A stretch of 64,000 nucleotides of DNA from Calonectria ilicicola (taxonomy: Eukaryota; Ascomycota; Sordariomycetes; Hypocreales; Nectriaceae), in the NCBI GenBank assembly GCA_020809705.1, contig CP085835.1:4092001-4156000 (forward strand). Reading direction: 5' to 3'. The translations under genes were made by a program, and so were the position numbers. This document shows positions 22,681-35,084 of the stretch, one piece after another; the first letter of the stretch is position 1, and each line of letters opens with the position of its first letter. Under the pieces are notes generated by a model, which saw nothing but the letters and a program-made list of their open reading frames with translations, was not told the DNA's origin and did no database searches.

Positions 22681-23714
22681 AAAACCACTGATAACCCCGG
22701 TCCTGCAGGGGATCCATGACTCCTTCCTCAGAGAAAATCCAAGGCAGAAAACGAGCTTTACAATATAACGATTAGGTTGTCATTAAAACGAGATGAGGCT
22801 GTCACATATCATAATGAAAACGGCAATAGTTACTAAAATTATAACAATCCCAGATAATTACAAGAAATTATCTTAATTGACTTCATAGTTAACCTTCCCG
22901 CTAATAATAAAGAGGATGTTTAATATTGGATGGATGTTCTAGATTGCCTTTTAAAGTAAGTGCAGTTGGATACATAAGCGACGGCATTAGGCAAGGAGCG
23001 AGTTGGATTCATCAACAGAGCGTTGAACGCTCTTCAAGGAGGAAGAAAATTGAGCAAGCTCGGCGGGCTCAATCACCCTCGATAAGGAGGGGCCCAGCAG
23101 CCATCTTCTTTGGCTGGGTAACGGATCAGAATAGTTATGGAATAAGTAAAGCTTCTTGTTCTGGCCTCTAGCCAGCTGCCATCTGTCTGTCCTGGTGTAG
23201 GTGTCAAAAACGAATGTATTGTTTGGATGCTAGGTTACCTTACCCTATATGTGTTTCTACCACCAGCCATGACAACGGCGGCGACAAATAACCATTAATC
23301 ATCCGCTGGTCCCACTCTATACTCTACACTCTACTCATTTAAGCCTTAGAAATGTGTACTGAATGAAAATATGGCTTTTTGAATGACTTTTATCTCACTT
23401 CTTTCATCTAAGCGACACCCAGTCCTGTATTCACAGTCGGATAGACGCCATTCATATTGCGGTCCAGATTCGTAGGCAATGCAGCACTGGTTGGCGCTGA
23501 CTCCACCTCATTTACCGCCCACACTAGTTAGCATCGGGAAAAGGTGAAACTGAACTAGCCGTGAACTAGTTAAGATCCGCCCACCCGCCACTCTTGTGGG
23601 ATGGCTGCTGAGTCCTTAATCATAACCAACAAGCAAATTGGAAATTTCAACACAGCGGAGCCTCCCTTCTTCATCATCATCAAGATTCATTTCCATCGCT
23701 GAAAATTTGGCAAC
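22681..23714. other. Intergenic DNA and kinase-gene promoter
   Basis: AT-rich without supported genes. An 81-codon frame at 22926-23171 has no recognisable feature. The last 200 bases are the likely promoter and 5' leader of the kinase-like gene. Confidence 0.4.
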
Positions 23715-25029
23715 ATGATTGACGATGATTCAAAATACTACTCCCTCAGTGGTGATATCCCTGTTGGCGGGCCAAGTACCTGGCACGTAACGGATTGGGA
23801 CCAGAGGCGCACCATTTCGGTAACAATGGATGGGGAGAAGGATGATGAAAGCCTCGCCATTGAGCATCTCAGACGCCTCGACAGTCAGGTACCCGTTCAA
23901 GTATACAGGATCTATGTTTCTGATACCGGAGAGCTGGTATCCAAACATACCGATGCAAAGGATGACCAAACTTACTGCGTACACTATCCTTCCATCGATG
24001 ATGCATGTCTCCCTAAAGGTATCCAAACGATACAAAGAGACCAACTCGAGGAACTTGAAAGATTTGGCCCCGATGCCGACCTTGTCGGGTACCTTCCGTG
24101 CTTGGCAGGTGCCAAAAAGGTCATCTCAGAGCCAGAACCCAAGTTTGTTGACTTTGTCAATTAACTCCGTATAGGTTGTATTCAAGTACTACTTTCTGTG
24201 GCAGTATGCGGAAAGGTGCTGGAACGAAATGCAGCTATGGATGCGACTACCCAGCCACCCAAACATTGTTGCTTTCGACCGCGTCGTTGTCGATGAACTG
24301 CAAGGCCGCATCGTCGGATTTACTAATAAATACGTGCCTGGCGGCACGGTGGAAAAAAACAAGTCACGCGTGTTCAAGCTAAAGTGGCTCTTGCAGCTGA
24401 TACAGGCTGTAGATGACTTGAATCTTCGGTATGGCATCGTCCATCAAGATATTGCCCCAAGGAATCTCTTGGTCGATGAAGACGCCGACAACATCATGCT
24501 GTTTGACTTCAACTACGCCCCCCGCGTCAAAAAGTCTTCCTCTAAGCCGGAAAAAGACTACCGAAAGGACCGCAACGATGTTAAAGGAGTCCTGTTTGCC
24601 ATGTACGAGATAATTACTCGAGATGACAGTCTGCGCAGAGTGCCTCACGAAGAGCAGAGCCTTGACGGGCTCCCACTGGAGTGGAAAAGGCATCTGGATG
24701 TAAGGCTGGACTCCCCAGTGGCCGATTATCAGCGGGCATTACGTAAATGGAAAGAGAAAAGAGCCGCGCTCCCAGATGACATTCATATGAGCGGAGCTCT
24801 AGAGGCAATTGACTGGCCGGATAGACCGGACCCGCCACAGAAAACGATTTATACGACGGATATTCTAGGTAAGCCTCCCAGCTTCACCATGGCAGAGTGG
24901 TATGAGAGACGGCAGGATATATGGGCTAGGGGGGGCAAGGAGCTAAACTGGGAGCGGCTACCACAAACTGTTTTAGATACCGGGATTCGAGTACTTTGCA
25001 CTGGCCAAGTTATTGATTGTAAAGAGTAA
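23715..25029 (+). CDS. Protein-kinase-like protein
   Basis: Two exons, join(23715..24119,24175..25029), 419 residues. The 55-bp intron GTCATC...TATAG joins LAGAKK to VVFKYYFLWQ. The second exon has the kinase-like core: the ATP Lys in VVFKYYF, alpha-C Glu in WNEMQLW, hinge-like VPGGTVEKN, catalytic loop YGIVHQDIAPRNLLVDE (H-x-D-x4-N), and a metal loop DFN in place of DFG. HQD rather than HRD suggests a small-molecule or atypical kinase of the phosphotransferase fold, a type common in fungal accessory regions. It has no neighbour that reveals a substrate. The first 130 residues contain no recognised domain. Confidence 0.7.
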
Positions 25030-26620
25030 ATTAGAATATCTTTAACCAGTTTAGTAGAATATAAGTTTAACTAGTATACTTGAGTTTATATGAGCTCTTT
25101 TTTCTTACTTAATATAATAATTATTTTAACTTGGTCTAAGGCTGATTTACTTAAAAGCTACTGTCCCGGCCCAATAATACCACGTCTGATTCAAAGCAGC
25201 TCATTGAATATCTTGAGACAACCCGTGTGCACAAAATCACCGAGCATATTAGTAGTGCACAGCTCAAGGATACACACTACATTTTGAGCTTCTAGGGCCA
25301 TGACGTCCTCTGTCGGTACAAAACAGTAGTGACCGGTGATTGCCTCTCATTCCTGGCTCTGTAGACCAATGCTGGTCCATGGATCATCTGACGCGTCAGA
25401 AACTATTCCAGTGAACGAATCTATTAGCCCTGGTAGCACATTATGGTCCTTAAGATCTCGATGCCCTGACAATTCTGGCTCTCTGTCGCTCAAAATCATT
25501 GTCGTTTGGTTGTAGCAAAAACAATTTCAAGCTTTATGCTAGGTTGGGGCAGAAATGATTAATTGGTTGATAGCCATTCAAAACACAGCCTACTCAAATT
25601 GGACAGTTGTCTCCTGGCAAAATGACAATTGTACGAGTCAGCGTTGGAAGTGTGATTTAACGCCTTTCAATGTGTCACAGTGTACGGTCGGCCAACCAAA
25701 ATTGCGTCTTAAGTCGCGCATGATTATCACGGCAACACTCCTAGACCATAACATGACAACCTAACAATGGTGGTGAGACCGTCCATCCGGGGACACTAGG
25801 GCTAAGAAGCACACCAACAATGTAATTCAAGTCCGAACTCATCATTAAATACAAATTGAAGTCTACACCAATCTGACTCGGTTCGTGAAGAGACGCCTGA
25901 ATTCCGTTCCGTTGAATCAATCCTGACATTTTTTACAGTCCCCTCCCTCCTCACCAATGTCGTCGAGAGCCACGGCTCCACCACCGTTTGGAGCGGCGGT
26001 ATGAAATCGATTCTAAGTCGTATATTTGGACGTTGGTGTTGGATTCATTATCAGGCACAGTTGCACTGCCAACGAGGCTTGTGTCCTCAATGGACTAAAC
26101 TTGGCAGCTTTGCGGATCATGTGCTGAGGCTAGAGGTCCTGCTCTGCTTCGTACCCCGCCCAATAATACCAAGCTTCCGATTGGACAATCGGCCAAGAAG
26201 ATTCTCACGAGGAAAGGCAGCAACTATAAGCCTCATCAGGGACATCAAGGACTCTTCAAGGCTACTTTGAAAATGAGCGAAGCTCCAACGTCTCTGGAGA
26301 TTCGGGATTTGGAAGATGGCGTTAAGGGTGGTAGTGCGATCGGGACCGTGCAAGCCAACTTCATGCTCTGCGGCTGTGTTATTGGTTGAAGCTGGATGAA
26401 GTAATAATTACGATGCCTCATTTGATTTGTTCAACAGGTTAAGATATCGCTTAATAGCGAGAATCTGAAGTTCTTACCTAATCTTCAGCATGGTAAATCT
26501 CTCAAATAAACCCCGCATCTTGACATTATCTTACTGCTCTCCTCCAAGTCATTTTCTAGAATCCTCAAATTTCCATTCTTCAATTGATCCCGCTATCATC
26601 ACAGCGCCTATCTCGGTACA
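25030..26620. other. Intergenic region with gene debris
   Basis: Several protein-like but broken stretches occur, for example a plus-strand reading at about 26000-26390 (SYIWTLVLDSLSGTVALPTRL, then a stop, then RKGSNYKPHQGHQG). None can be joined or recognised. The last 200 bases, pyrimidine-rich, probably form the leader of the NACHT gene. Confidence 0.35.
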
Positions 26621-29600
26621 ATGAGCGAACACGTATCTGTCAACCCAATCAAAGGACGCAATGTCGTGGCAGGAATCAATATTAATGACAACTCCACAAT
26701 GAACATCAATTTTAACGACAACAAGAGGCTCGACGATTACCTACCATATGCACCCGAGGCACGTTTCGATTACTATACGACACCGGATGAATCAACCTGT
26801 CTCCCTGACACACGCATTGATGTTCTGAGCGACATTCACAAATGGATAACGAGCTAGAATACGAATCTGTTTTTCTGGTTAAGCGGACTGGCTGGTACCG
26901 GCAAAACAACCATTGCTCGAACAATTGCACAACGCTGTTATAAAGAAGGCCTACTTGGTGCTACATTCTTCTTTTCTAGAGCACAAGTCGACATTAGTAG
27001 TGCAGACAAGTTCGTCACAACCATTGCCACACAACTCGCCACATCTATACCAACGTTAGGTCCAACAATAGCGGAAGTTATTGAAAAGGATAAGCATATT
27101 GCAACCAAATTTCTCCAAGAACAGTGGAAAAGGCTTATTATTCAGTCCCTTTCGGACCTGGATAGCAAAGAGACTTACGTATTGGTTATTGATGCGCTCG
27201 ATGAATGTGATAAAAGTCACGTTGCTGTTATCCTACGACTACTTAGTGAAGTTAGAACGCTGCAGACCATTCAACTACGGGTCTTCTTGACGAGCAGACC
27301 GGAGATACCTATTCAATATGGTTTTCGTCAGATGAAAGACAATGAGCACCGAGATTTCATACTTCATCAAATACCCCCAGATACCATTAATCATGATATT
27401 ACTATATTTCTTGAGCATAACCTCAAATGGATCGGGGGGGAGCGGTGCCTTGACCCTTCTTGGCCTGGGGATGATATCATTCAGAAGTTAATGCTTGCAG
27501 CAAGTGGACTATTCATCTGGGCTGCAACAGCCTGTCGATTTATCCACAATGGGAAACGTTTTGCAAATCGCAGACTACAGAAGCTATTGAATTATAGTGC
27601 CACAGATGGAGTTAATGACGGACCTGAAAAACACCTTGACCAAATATATACCACGTTCTTATGAATTCTATTTCCGAGAATTATACGGAAGAGGAGAAAG
27701 AGGAATCATTTACACACTTGAAAACAGTACTCGGAAGCATTGTTGTTATTTTTATACCTCTTTCAGCATCCTCATTGAGTATACTATTGGGCATTCCACT
27801 ACAAGACTTTAATCAAATGATCGAAGATCTTCATTCTATTCTCCATATACCAACAGAGACAACTGAACTTCTCCATCCCCATCACCCCTCATTTCGAGAT
27901 TTTCTTCTTAATGGAGAAAGATGCCAGGAGCCTAGGCTATTGGTGGAGCAGGAAACAGCACATTATCTACTTTTAAATCGCAGCCTTCAGTTAATGTCAT
28001 CAATGCTAAAGGAAGATATTTGTGAGTTCAACAAACCAAGCAAACTTGCAAGCGAGGTTAATAAATCCTTTCCAATGGAGCTCCAATACTCCTGCCTATA
28101 CTGGATACAACATCTCAAAAAGAGCAAAGTACAACTTCGAGATAATGACCAAATTCATCAATTCCTAAAAAGTCACACCTTGCATTGGCTTGAAATTTTA
28201 GGATGGATGGGAAAAGTTAATGATGGATTTAATGCCATAACAGACGTGGCGTCTTATATCACAGCGGAGTCAAATTGCCATGATCAATTTAAATTGGTTC
28301 AAGACATGAAACGATTTGTGCAATATAATCTACAAGCGCTCCAAAGAGCACCGCTACGAATATACTCGAGCGCACTGTGCTTCGCACCATGTGAAAGTAT
28401 TATACACAAGCAATTTCAGGGTTGTGCACCCAACTGGATACATTCAACGTCAAAGGATTTGAAGTATTGGCATGAGCTATTACAGATACTAGAGTCTGAG
28501 GAGACTGCGAAGTTTGTGGAAGAGCTTGGCCATATACCCTGTATGTCACTTTCGGCAGATGGCAAAATGCTAATCATGGCAACTAATAACGCCACTATGG
28601 TTGTGGAAGTTAGCTCTAATTCAGAGCTTTATAGAATGGGGCCTGGACGGTCCTCATTTTCACCAAATGGTATGATGATTGCAATACATCAGGAAGGATT
28701 GGGAACGTTACATGATGCTGAATCAGGTAACCAGCGTTATGAAATCATTAGTCATTATCATCAGCGATATGACAAGGACCAAATGGCTTTTTCGTCGGAC
28801 AGTAAGACACTGGCAATGTTATCAGAAAACAACACGATCAGGCTATGGGAAGTCAACTCAGGAACGCAATTGCAGACTTTGAGCTATGATGCCAGTTCTT
28901 TTAGTTCTGCTGGAGCCATAGCCTTGTCGCCCGGCGGGGGGGTTTTAGCATGCTCATTCCCCTATAAAATCATTTTTTGGGAAGTTAGCTCGGGTAAAGA
29001 ACTGCGAACTATCCAGTGTGATGAGAGTATTGGGAGTCGATTGTGCTTTTCTCCAAGCGGAAAAATGCTGGTATCTACGGATTATTCCAGAAGAGCAAGC
29101 TTGTGGGATATTAAATCGGGGAATTTGCTGAAGCTTTCGAAACTCCTAAGTCATCAGGAATGTTGTTTTGCCTTCTCCCAAGATGGTAGGTTGCTGGCCT
29201 GGGTCTCTGATACATTAAAGCTCTTTGAAGCTGGCTCAATGAAAGAGATTATGGCCCTTCAGGAGAATCCAACCGAAATTACAGACCTTCGATTTTCGCC
29301 AAACAGCCAACTTTTGATATCCGTTTAGGAATGAAAACAATACAACTGTGGGAAGCAAAGACTGGGATGATGGTTGGGACTCTGGGAGATAGCTTAAAGC
29401 ACGTATATATTGCGGCATTTACCCCGGATAGCTCAAGTCTTATAACGGTATCAATGACTAGGACCATAAGGTTATGGGATACCAATAAGCATACTGAAGC
29501 CGAAATCTCAACAGGGCACCCGGATGTTCCTGATTCTTTGATATTATCACCGGATAACAAGATACTGGCATCAACTTCAAAAGACACCTCCATAAAGATA

Positions 29601-30635
29601 TGGGACTAGCTATCAACGACGCTTATATGCACACTTTATACTGAACAAAGGGGCTCAGTCAATCCTTGCTTTTCCCACGACGGGAAATTGATCTCCTCTG
29701 TAAGCGATGGCGGGAGGCTCATAATCTGGAATATAGCTTCTCAGCAGCAACTACAGGTATTTGAGGGGCCGCATTACGAGCCTGTCGTCCATTTTTCACC
29801 AGATAGCAGCTTGGTCCTTCTTGAGACGCCTGGCAACGCTAAAATTTGGAAAGTGGATGCAGGAGTTCTTCTCGGAGATATACCTGCCGGCGAAGGAATT
29901 GCATCGTTTTCTCCAGATAGCAAGATGTTTGCATTACCATCAGATGAAGCGGAAATTATGCTATTTGATGCCTTGTCAGCGAATAAGCTCAGGACACTGT
30001 GGACTCATGGAGATAGGCTGAGCGCGTATTGTGTTTTGATATTCGCACAGGATAACCACACTCTTGCTTCCATTGGATGGGATGACCAATATTGGTTCCG
30101 TCACAAATGTAACAGCCTAAATATAAAATTAGGGAATGTCCACTCTGGAGAATTATTCCAGACAATTGACATTTATCTCGGCGGGGAACCCGAATTTGTC
30201 GATAGTCTATGCTTCTCAAAAGATGCAAACCAGCTTTTTCTAGCGCGTTCGAAATTCAAAGATGCAACAAATGCTGGCTTTGTCGAAAGTTGGGACATTA
30301 AGTCTGCCAGTCTTTTACAAAGAGTGTCATTTGAGGTACGAGTGCGAATTCTTTCATTTTGGGCCGATGGACCTTGGGCTCGAACAAATAGAGGATGTGT
30401 TCCTCTGAACATTGCTGAACCTAAACATGGCTATATGAGTGCTAAGCCTATAGGTCTGTTTATTGACAAATATTGGATAACTTGGAATGGAGAGAAACTT
30501 CTCTGGGTTCCATCAGAATATCGTTTAAAGGAATCTGTTATTCAATATGAAGATACTGTTGTTTTACCTGATAGATATGGTAGTGTTTTTTTTCTTAAAT
30601 TTAACCTAGCTAGATTGAGACGTCTTTACATTTAA
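26621..30635 (+). pseudogene. NACHT-WD40 STAND protein (NLR-like), broken
   Basis: Reading through the breaks gives about 1,330 residues: a short Asn-rich N-terminus (residues 1-45), a NACHT NTPase with Walker A GLAGTGKTT and Walker B VLVIDALDECD, a helical linker, then many WD40 repeats (TIRLWEVNSG, TIQLWEAKTG, TIRLWDTNK, SIKIWD). Such proteins are fungal NLR-like receptors used in heterokaryon incompatibility and xenorecognition. Lesions are TAG 26855-26857 (where ITSWN is expected, TGG to TAG), a one-base loss near 27660, a one-base loss near 29330, and TAG 29607-29609 (CAG to TAG would fit). The two nonsense changes are of RIP type. The frameshifts could be assembly errors. There is no intron evidence at any break. 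Confidence 0.82.
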
Positions 30636-30837
30636 ATGCTATTATTTTATTTTAGCAATTATTATTTAAATATTTATTCAAATCATCCTATGATCATCAC
30701 GACCAACATTACTTAAGCTATAGATCGGCACAACGTCAGAACGTTCAGTTTATAATTATATTAGCTCAAGAAAATGTACATTGTTTATTTCGAATTCGCT
30801 ACTCTGGTTTGTAGAATCTATAACATCTGTGCGAGAC

Positions 30838-31056
30838 TGTTATATGTTTTAGTTGGATATCCCCTATGAGAGGCAGCTCAACCTAGGCTAGGGAGCATTC
30901 TGATTATTCTTGTCTACTAGACGTAATGGTAAAGTGGTAGTGTGTACCCTTTCTGCTGTATGATATACGTATGTAGAAACCTTGAGGTGAAAGCTTTTCA
31001 ATGACTCTGATGTGCCCTTGCTGTGAATTTTGTCGAGACCTAGGTGTAAAAGCGGC
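30838..31056 (-). repeat. Dispersed repeat, copy 2 (inverted)
   Basis: Reverse-complement partner of 17772-17986. With that copy it brackets the pectinase, kinase and NACHT-WD40 genes as a 13-kb inverted pair. Confidence 0.75.
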
Positions 31057-32554
31057 TCCGAGTTGACCAAACTACCGTCCTCGAAGTATCTTTGGAATCT
31101 TCACCGGCACATCTAGACCACGAAGAACTACAGGAGAGATCTACAGCCGAGTGGTTAGAATCTTGGAACAAAGGATCCCACATATATAGCCGGGGTGGTA
31201 GGGGATGGTGGGATGTTCAGGACGACACCTAAATTGTTTGGTCGCGTAAGAAAAGCTCTCAACCGCGACCGCAAAATATGAAGCCGGATCGCTAGATTCC
31301 AAGAAGGCTATACTGTCTCTAAGTCTACCCATAAAGCCTACTAAATAAAGAAGAATAGAGGATGAACCCTGTTCAAAAGAAACCAGCCTGATCCATTCAA
31401 GGAGCCGACATAGCCTCCACCTCCTCCAGCATGCTGTTCAAATCTGGTGTTGCTTCTCTCTAGTACTTTGCAGATACGCTTGGAAATCTGCTCCTTTATT
31501 CTTGTGTGGCGCTCAATCTTTACGACCTTCTTACAATGATACTTCTCGACAACCTTTCCGTCGACGAGACAGATACACGGCCTTGAATCGTATAACAAGT
31601 TCAACTAGTGTTTCGGTATGCAGCAGTAGGCACAGTAGCACGACAACCGAGACTCCTCTTTCAAGGGCGATTGGGAGCTCCAATGAGGAAGGATTTCGGT
31701 GGAATATCGAAAAGGGTGCAAAATCAATGCTCGTGTCGGCTGGGCAGGCTTTGTCCTGTATAAGCTATGCAATGAGGGAAGCTTCGAAATGGCAAAGTTA
31801 TTATGTGAAAGTGATTATATGAGAACGGCGCAAAGGTCTACTGCAGCGATCTTGGCATAAACGGATTGGATATACAGAGCTGATTACGCTATGATTCCTC
31901 GGTCTAAGCTCGGTGTGACTAACTTTTCGCTGCACCCGTCGCTCGGGAACTGGGTTCTTGACCCATGAGACGTCACGAAGTAAATTTACTTTCAAGCCGA
32001 CCCGTACACAGATAAAGCTGTAGTCTTACACAACATAAGGCCTGATACTCGCAAGGGTAGAAAGTTAGACTCACTGTTACAGTGTAAACTTTACCTTTGA
32101 GAATAAATTCTATTCAATCTTGATTCTATTAATAATCCAACCAACTGTTACAGCTTGTCTTTTGAAGTCAAAATGCGAGTGTTTTCGTTCTAATTGAAGT
32201 CAGGATTTGAGATAGAGCAACACAAACCGACAAGGAGAACTAATCGGCAGCTTGTTGAATCTTGACTGTCACAGCAATGATGCTACAAAACCCCACTACT
32301 CAAGTCCAGTGCCGTGATGGAAATTAATCCAACTCCCAAACAACATCTATTGTTCGGGGACAAACCCCCCTTTACATGAAGAATTCATGAGGTGCTATCT
32401 CATGTTTATCTCGCACAGCGTGTCGTGCGCGACTGAGAAACCATTCTGTTTCCGGGCTTCGACTTCTCGGGGCGGCATCAATTGGGCAACGTAATGCACG
32501 GCCTATTCGTTGGATTATGATACCTTCCAACGGGCATGAAGTAAAATCCATGCA
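31057..32554. other. Unassigned interval
   Basis: Minus-strand frames at 31341-31604 (CICLVDGKVVEKYHCKKVV) and 31141-31332 read like fragments of one protein in different frames, but the family is not recognised. From 31,800 to 32,500 I see nothing. Confidence 0.3.
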
Positions 32555-32890
32555 TCATGCGCAATCTGCCACTGCCGACGTCCCCGTGCGAGTCTTGTCA
32601 ATGACGAGACAGACAAACACGCAAAAATCCGCAACAACAGGGAGCACCAAGGCAGAGAGTGTTGCTAGATCCACAATGAATACAGCTGGGATCAAACATG
32701 CCACTGTAGCAAAAACTACGAATGGCTGGTACTGGTCTCTCCATATACCCTTGTCAAACAGGCTGAATACGAGAATCCAATGTAATAATGTGACTACCGC
32801 CAGCAGGAGATATAATGTTTCGCAAATATACAGTGGTCGTAGAAAAAAGTGCCATCGTGTCGGGTATAATATGGTTGTGGGATTACATGT
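32555..32890 (-). CDS. Candidate multi-pass membrane protein exon
   Basis: An open frame of 111 codons without an internal Met runs from an apparent acceptor (CTTTTAG at 32891-32897) to TGA 32555-32557. It is strongly hydrophobic in blocks: LYLLLAVVTLLHWILVFSLF, YQPFVVFATVACLIPAVFIV and ALVLPVVADFCVFVCLVI. This suggests three or four membrane helices with short charged turns. A 5' exon must exist if this is a gene, but I could not place it convincingly in 32900-33500. The family is unknown. The opposite-strand frame over the same interval is basic and low-complexity, as expected for a shadow. Confidence 0.3.
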   Translation of the reverse strand, partial: TCNPTTILYPTRWHFFLRPLYICETLYLLLAVVTLLHWILVFSLFDKGIWRDQYQPFVVFATVACLIPAVFIVDLATLSALVLPVVADFCVFVCLVIDKTRTGTSAVADCA

Positions 32891-34328
32891 CTAAAAGAAC
32901 TGGTTAGTCAAACACGATCAGAGTTCATGGTGAAGATGGTAAATGTACAGGATATTCGGTCCAAGACCTCCAGCCGAACTGGGTGGGAAATAGCGCCGAC
33001 GTGATTGTCGCTGCGTAGGCGATGGATATTTTGAAGGAGCGCGATACAATTCTATATGAAAATCTCCGTCGGCTTACTGGTCGGTCGGCGCTGTTGTTCT
33101 TTTCTCCCTTTGTCGTTATCGGGGTGCGTCGTGGCATTTCGAGCTGGGTTCTCGGGGCCGGGCTTATTCTAGTATTGACGTCGCGATGGATCTTCCCAGC
33201 TGCTCTAGGTTATCGTGATAAATTTGGATGAAGCCTGCGTCGGTGGTGATGACGTTTTGCCGTGATGTTGGCCAATATTTCCACTCGATCCAGAGGAGAG
33301 AGCATTTCCTCGCAAAAGAATTGCACGAGGGGAGTCAACGCGGGACAATGAAATTAGGTGACCGGAGGCGTTATTGAGCCAATAACATTTGGACACGGCA
33401 TAGGGAGGCGGCGGCCTCTTGGCTCGCCACAGGCCAAATGGTTCGGGCACTGCGCCTCCACAAGGCGACCAGTCTAGCAGCACCTTTACTCCATCCTCTC
33501 CCAACACACGGAACTTTTCCCACAATCACCTACTTCGCCGAATACTCAACACCCCAGATATTCTCTCCGCGTTCTCTGACCTGACGATTGAGATACCGTC
33601 GTTGTTATTCGGCACGACTGCGACGACAGAGTCACTTCTTTTCGTCTTTGCGAACCTTGACCTCCCGATACCCATTACCATTGCTTCGTAACACGACACA
33701 ACCGCCCATGCTTTCAATCCCGCCCAATTCAACAAACTCGTGTCATCGACAAAATTAGGCTACACCTCCTGTATCGAAGTCTATAATACTACAGCTGGCG
33801 ACAGCAATGCAAGGAAACCCATCGAACGCTATTCGATTCTTCCTGTCACTTTGCATCGCCTTCCTTGGATCATCACAGGAGCAATTGTCTTGGGCGCTGT
33901 GCACAAAGCTGGTGTAAGAACCTTGCCCTGTCAAGTATAATTTTCCTCGAGCTTGTTCTCACATATTTATAGGTGCCAGCTTGCGTGGGCTGTCTTGTGC
34001 GCTGATAAATTCCGAACTTGGCGGCCTGATCTTTCAGTGTATGTTTTGCTCTTGCCGTAACACAGACGTATCCGCTCACCCTCAAATTAGCATCTTTTCT
34101 TTTCTTTTGCTATTTTTGTGCCTAACAGTAGGGTTTCTCAAATTCCCATCTACAGAGCACCTGCTATCTGCATCTACTTGTCTTCCGTTATTGCTTGAAG
34201 TCTATACAGCCCTTATTCGTGCCTTAAACGATTGGCTCGGCCAGATTATCCGTACGTATATCGATTCGCTTAGACAAGAACAACCAGCGGCTTTGAATCC
34301 AGCTACAATCGTCTAAGTTATCTTGAAA
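32891..34328. other. Unassigned interval with short frames
   Basis: A plus-strand frame is open from 33419 to a TAA at 33689-33691, and again in the same frame to 33940. The joined text (LRRILNTPDILSAFSDL, then a stop, then RYSILPVTLHRLPWIITGAIVLGA) looks protein-like, so this may be a broken gene. Not recognised. Confidence 0.3.
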
Positions 34329-35084
34329 ATGGACGTCCCTCAGGGTAGCGCAGGGAAACTGCAGGATAGCATCAACAACGATAGCGACAGTAGCATCTTC
34401 GACTTCGACTTCGATAGCGCCGACGAATCGTTTCATGGACATCACGTCGCAATACAGCCCAAGCAGGAAATTAATTACACGCTCGAAAGGTTACGCAATG
34501 AGCTACCGGCTTATGCCTATGAAGTACCACGATCCACAATAGATGTTGCACACTACTCGGCCCCACAGTCCGATAGACTGCCCCCACGTAAAAGGGAACG
34601 CCTTCCGTCATCACATCATTGGGAGGAGAAAGAAAATAGCACTGACGCCGTGCTTATCAGGCGTCCTGTTGGGTATTTTCACTTAGCTTGCCCATTCTAT
34701 ATTTCTAACCTTGCTCAATATGAGGGCTGCTTGCGGCAACACGATGTTCAATCTATCGAAGACGTTACGTCCCACATTATGCGCCACCACAAACAATCTC
34801 CTTACTGCCCAAGATCTTGGCAAGTATTTGAATCAGAAGAGCGTCGCGATTCCCATTTTGACCAGAGAAAATGCGAATCTGAACCACACCTGCATGGTGA
34901 TATTGGACTTGGTGAGATACCATCAAGAAATGTGACCGACGGAGACAAGTATTCCAGCGAAAGACGAAGGTGGAAGAGAGTTTGGAGCACCCTATTCTCC
35001 AGCAAGGATATAAGTCCACCTCACGTTGGCCAACTTACTGAAACGGTGTCCATTATCGAAGATATTTGGACCGTTAATGGGTAG
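34329..35084 (+). CDS. C2H2-like Cys/His fungal protein
   Basis: 251 residues from ATG 34329. An acidic Ser/Asp-rich N-terminus (SDSSIFDFDFDSADESF) is followed near residue 120 by YFHLACPFYISNLAQYEGC, then VTSHIMRHHKQSPYCPRSW and a final RDSHFDQRKCE. This is the arrangement of a widespread fungal family with paired Cys/His clusters, nuclear by inference. The second cluster normally reads YCP-x-C, and here the second Cys is Ser (CPRSW, codon TCT), so one zinc ligand seems lost. After TAG 35082-35084 the same frame stays open to 35300 with protein-like text, so the gene may once have been about 70 residues longer. Confidence 0.5.
   Translation: MDVPQGSAGKLQDSINNDSDSSIFDFDFDSADESFHGHHVAIQPKQEINYTLERLRNELPAYAYEVPRSTIDVAHYSAPQSDRLPPRKRERLPSSHHWEEKENSTDAVLIRRPVGYFHLACPFYISNLAQYEGCLRQHDVQSIEDVTSHIMRHHKQSPYCPRSWQVFESEERRDSHFDQRKCESEPHLHGDIGLGEIPSRNVTDGDKYSSERRRWKRVWSTLFSSKDISPPHVGQLTETVSIIEDIWTVNG

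Noticed and set aside
31140..31205. tRNA-like string GCCGAGTGGTTAGAATC
   Set aside because: It resembles the D-arm of a Ser/Leu tRNA, but no acceptor pairing or GGTTCGAATC T-loop follows at the right distance.
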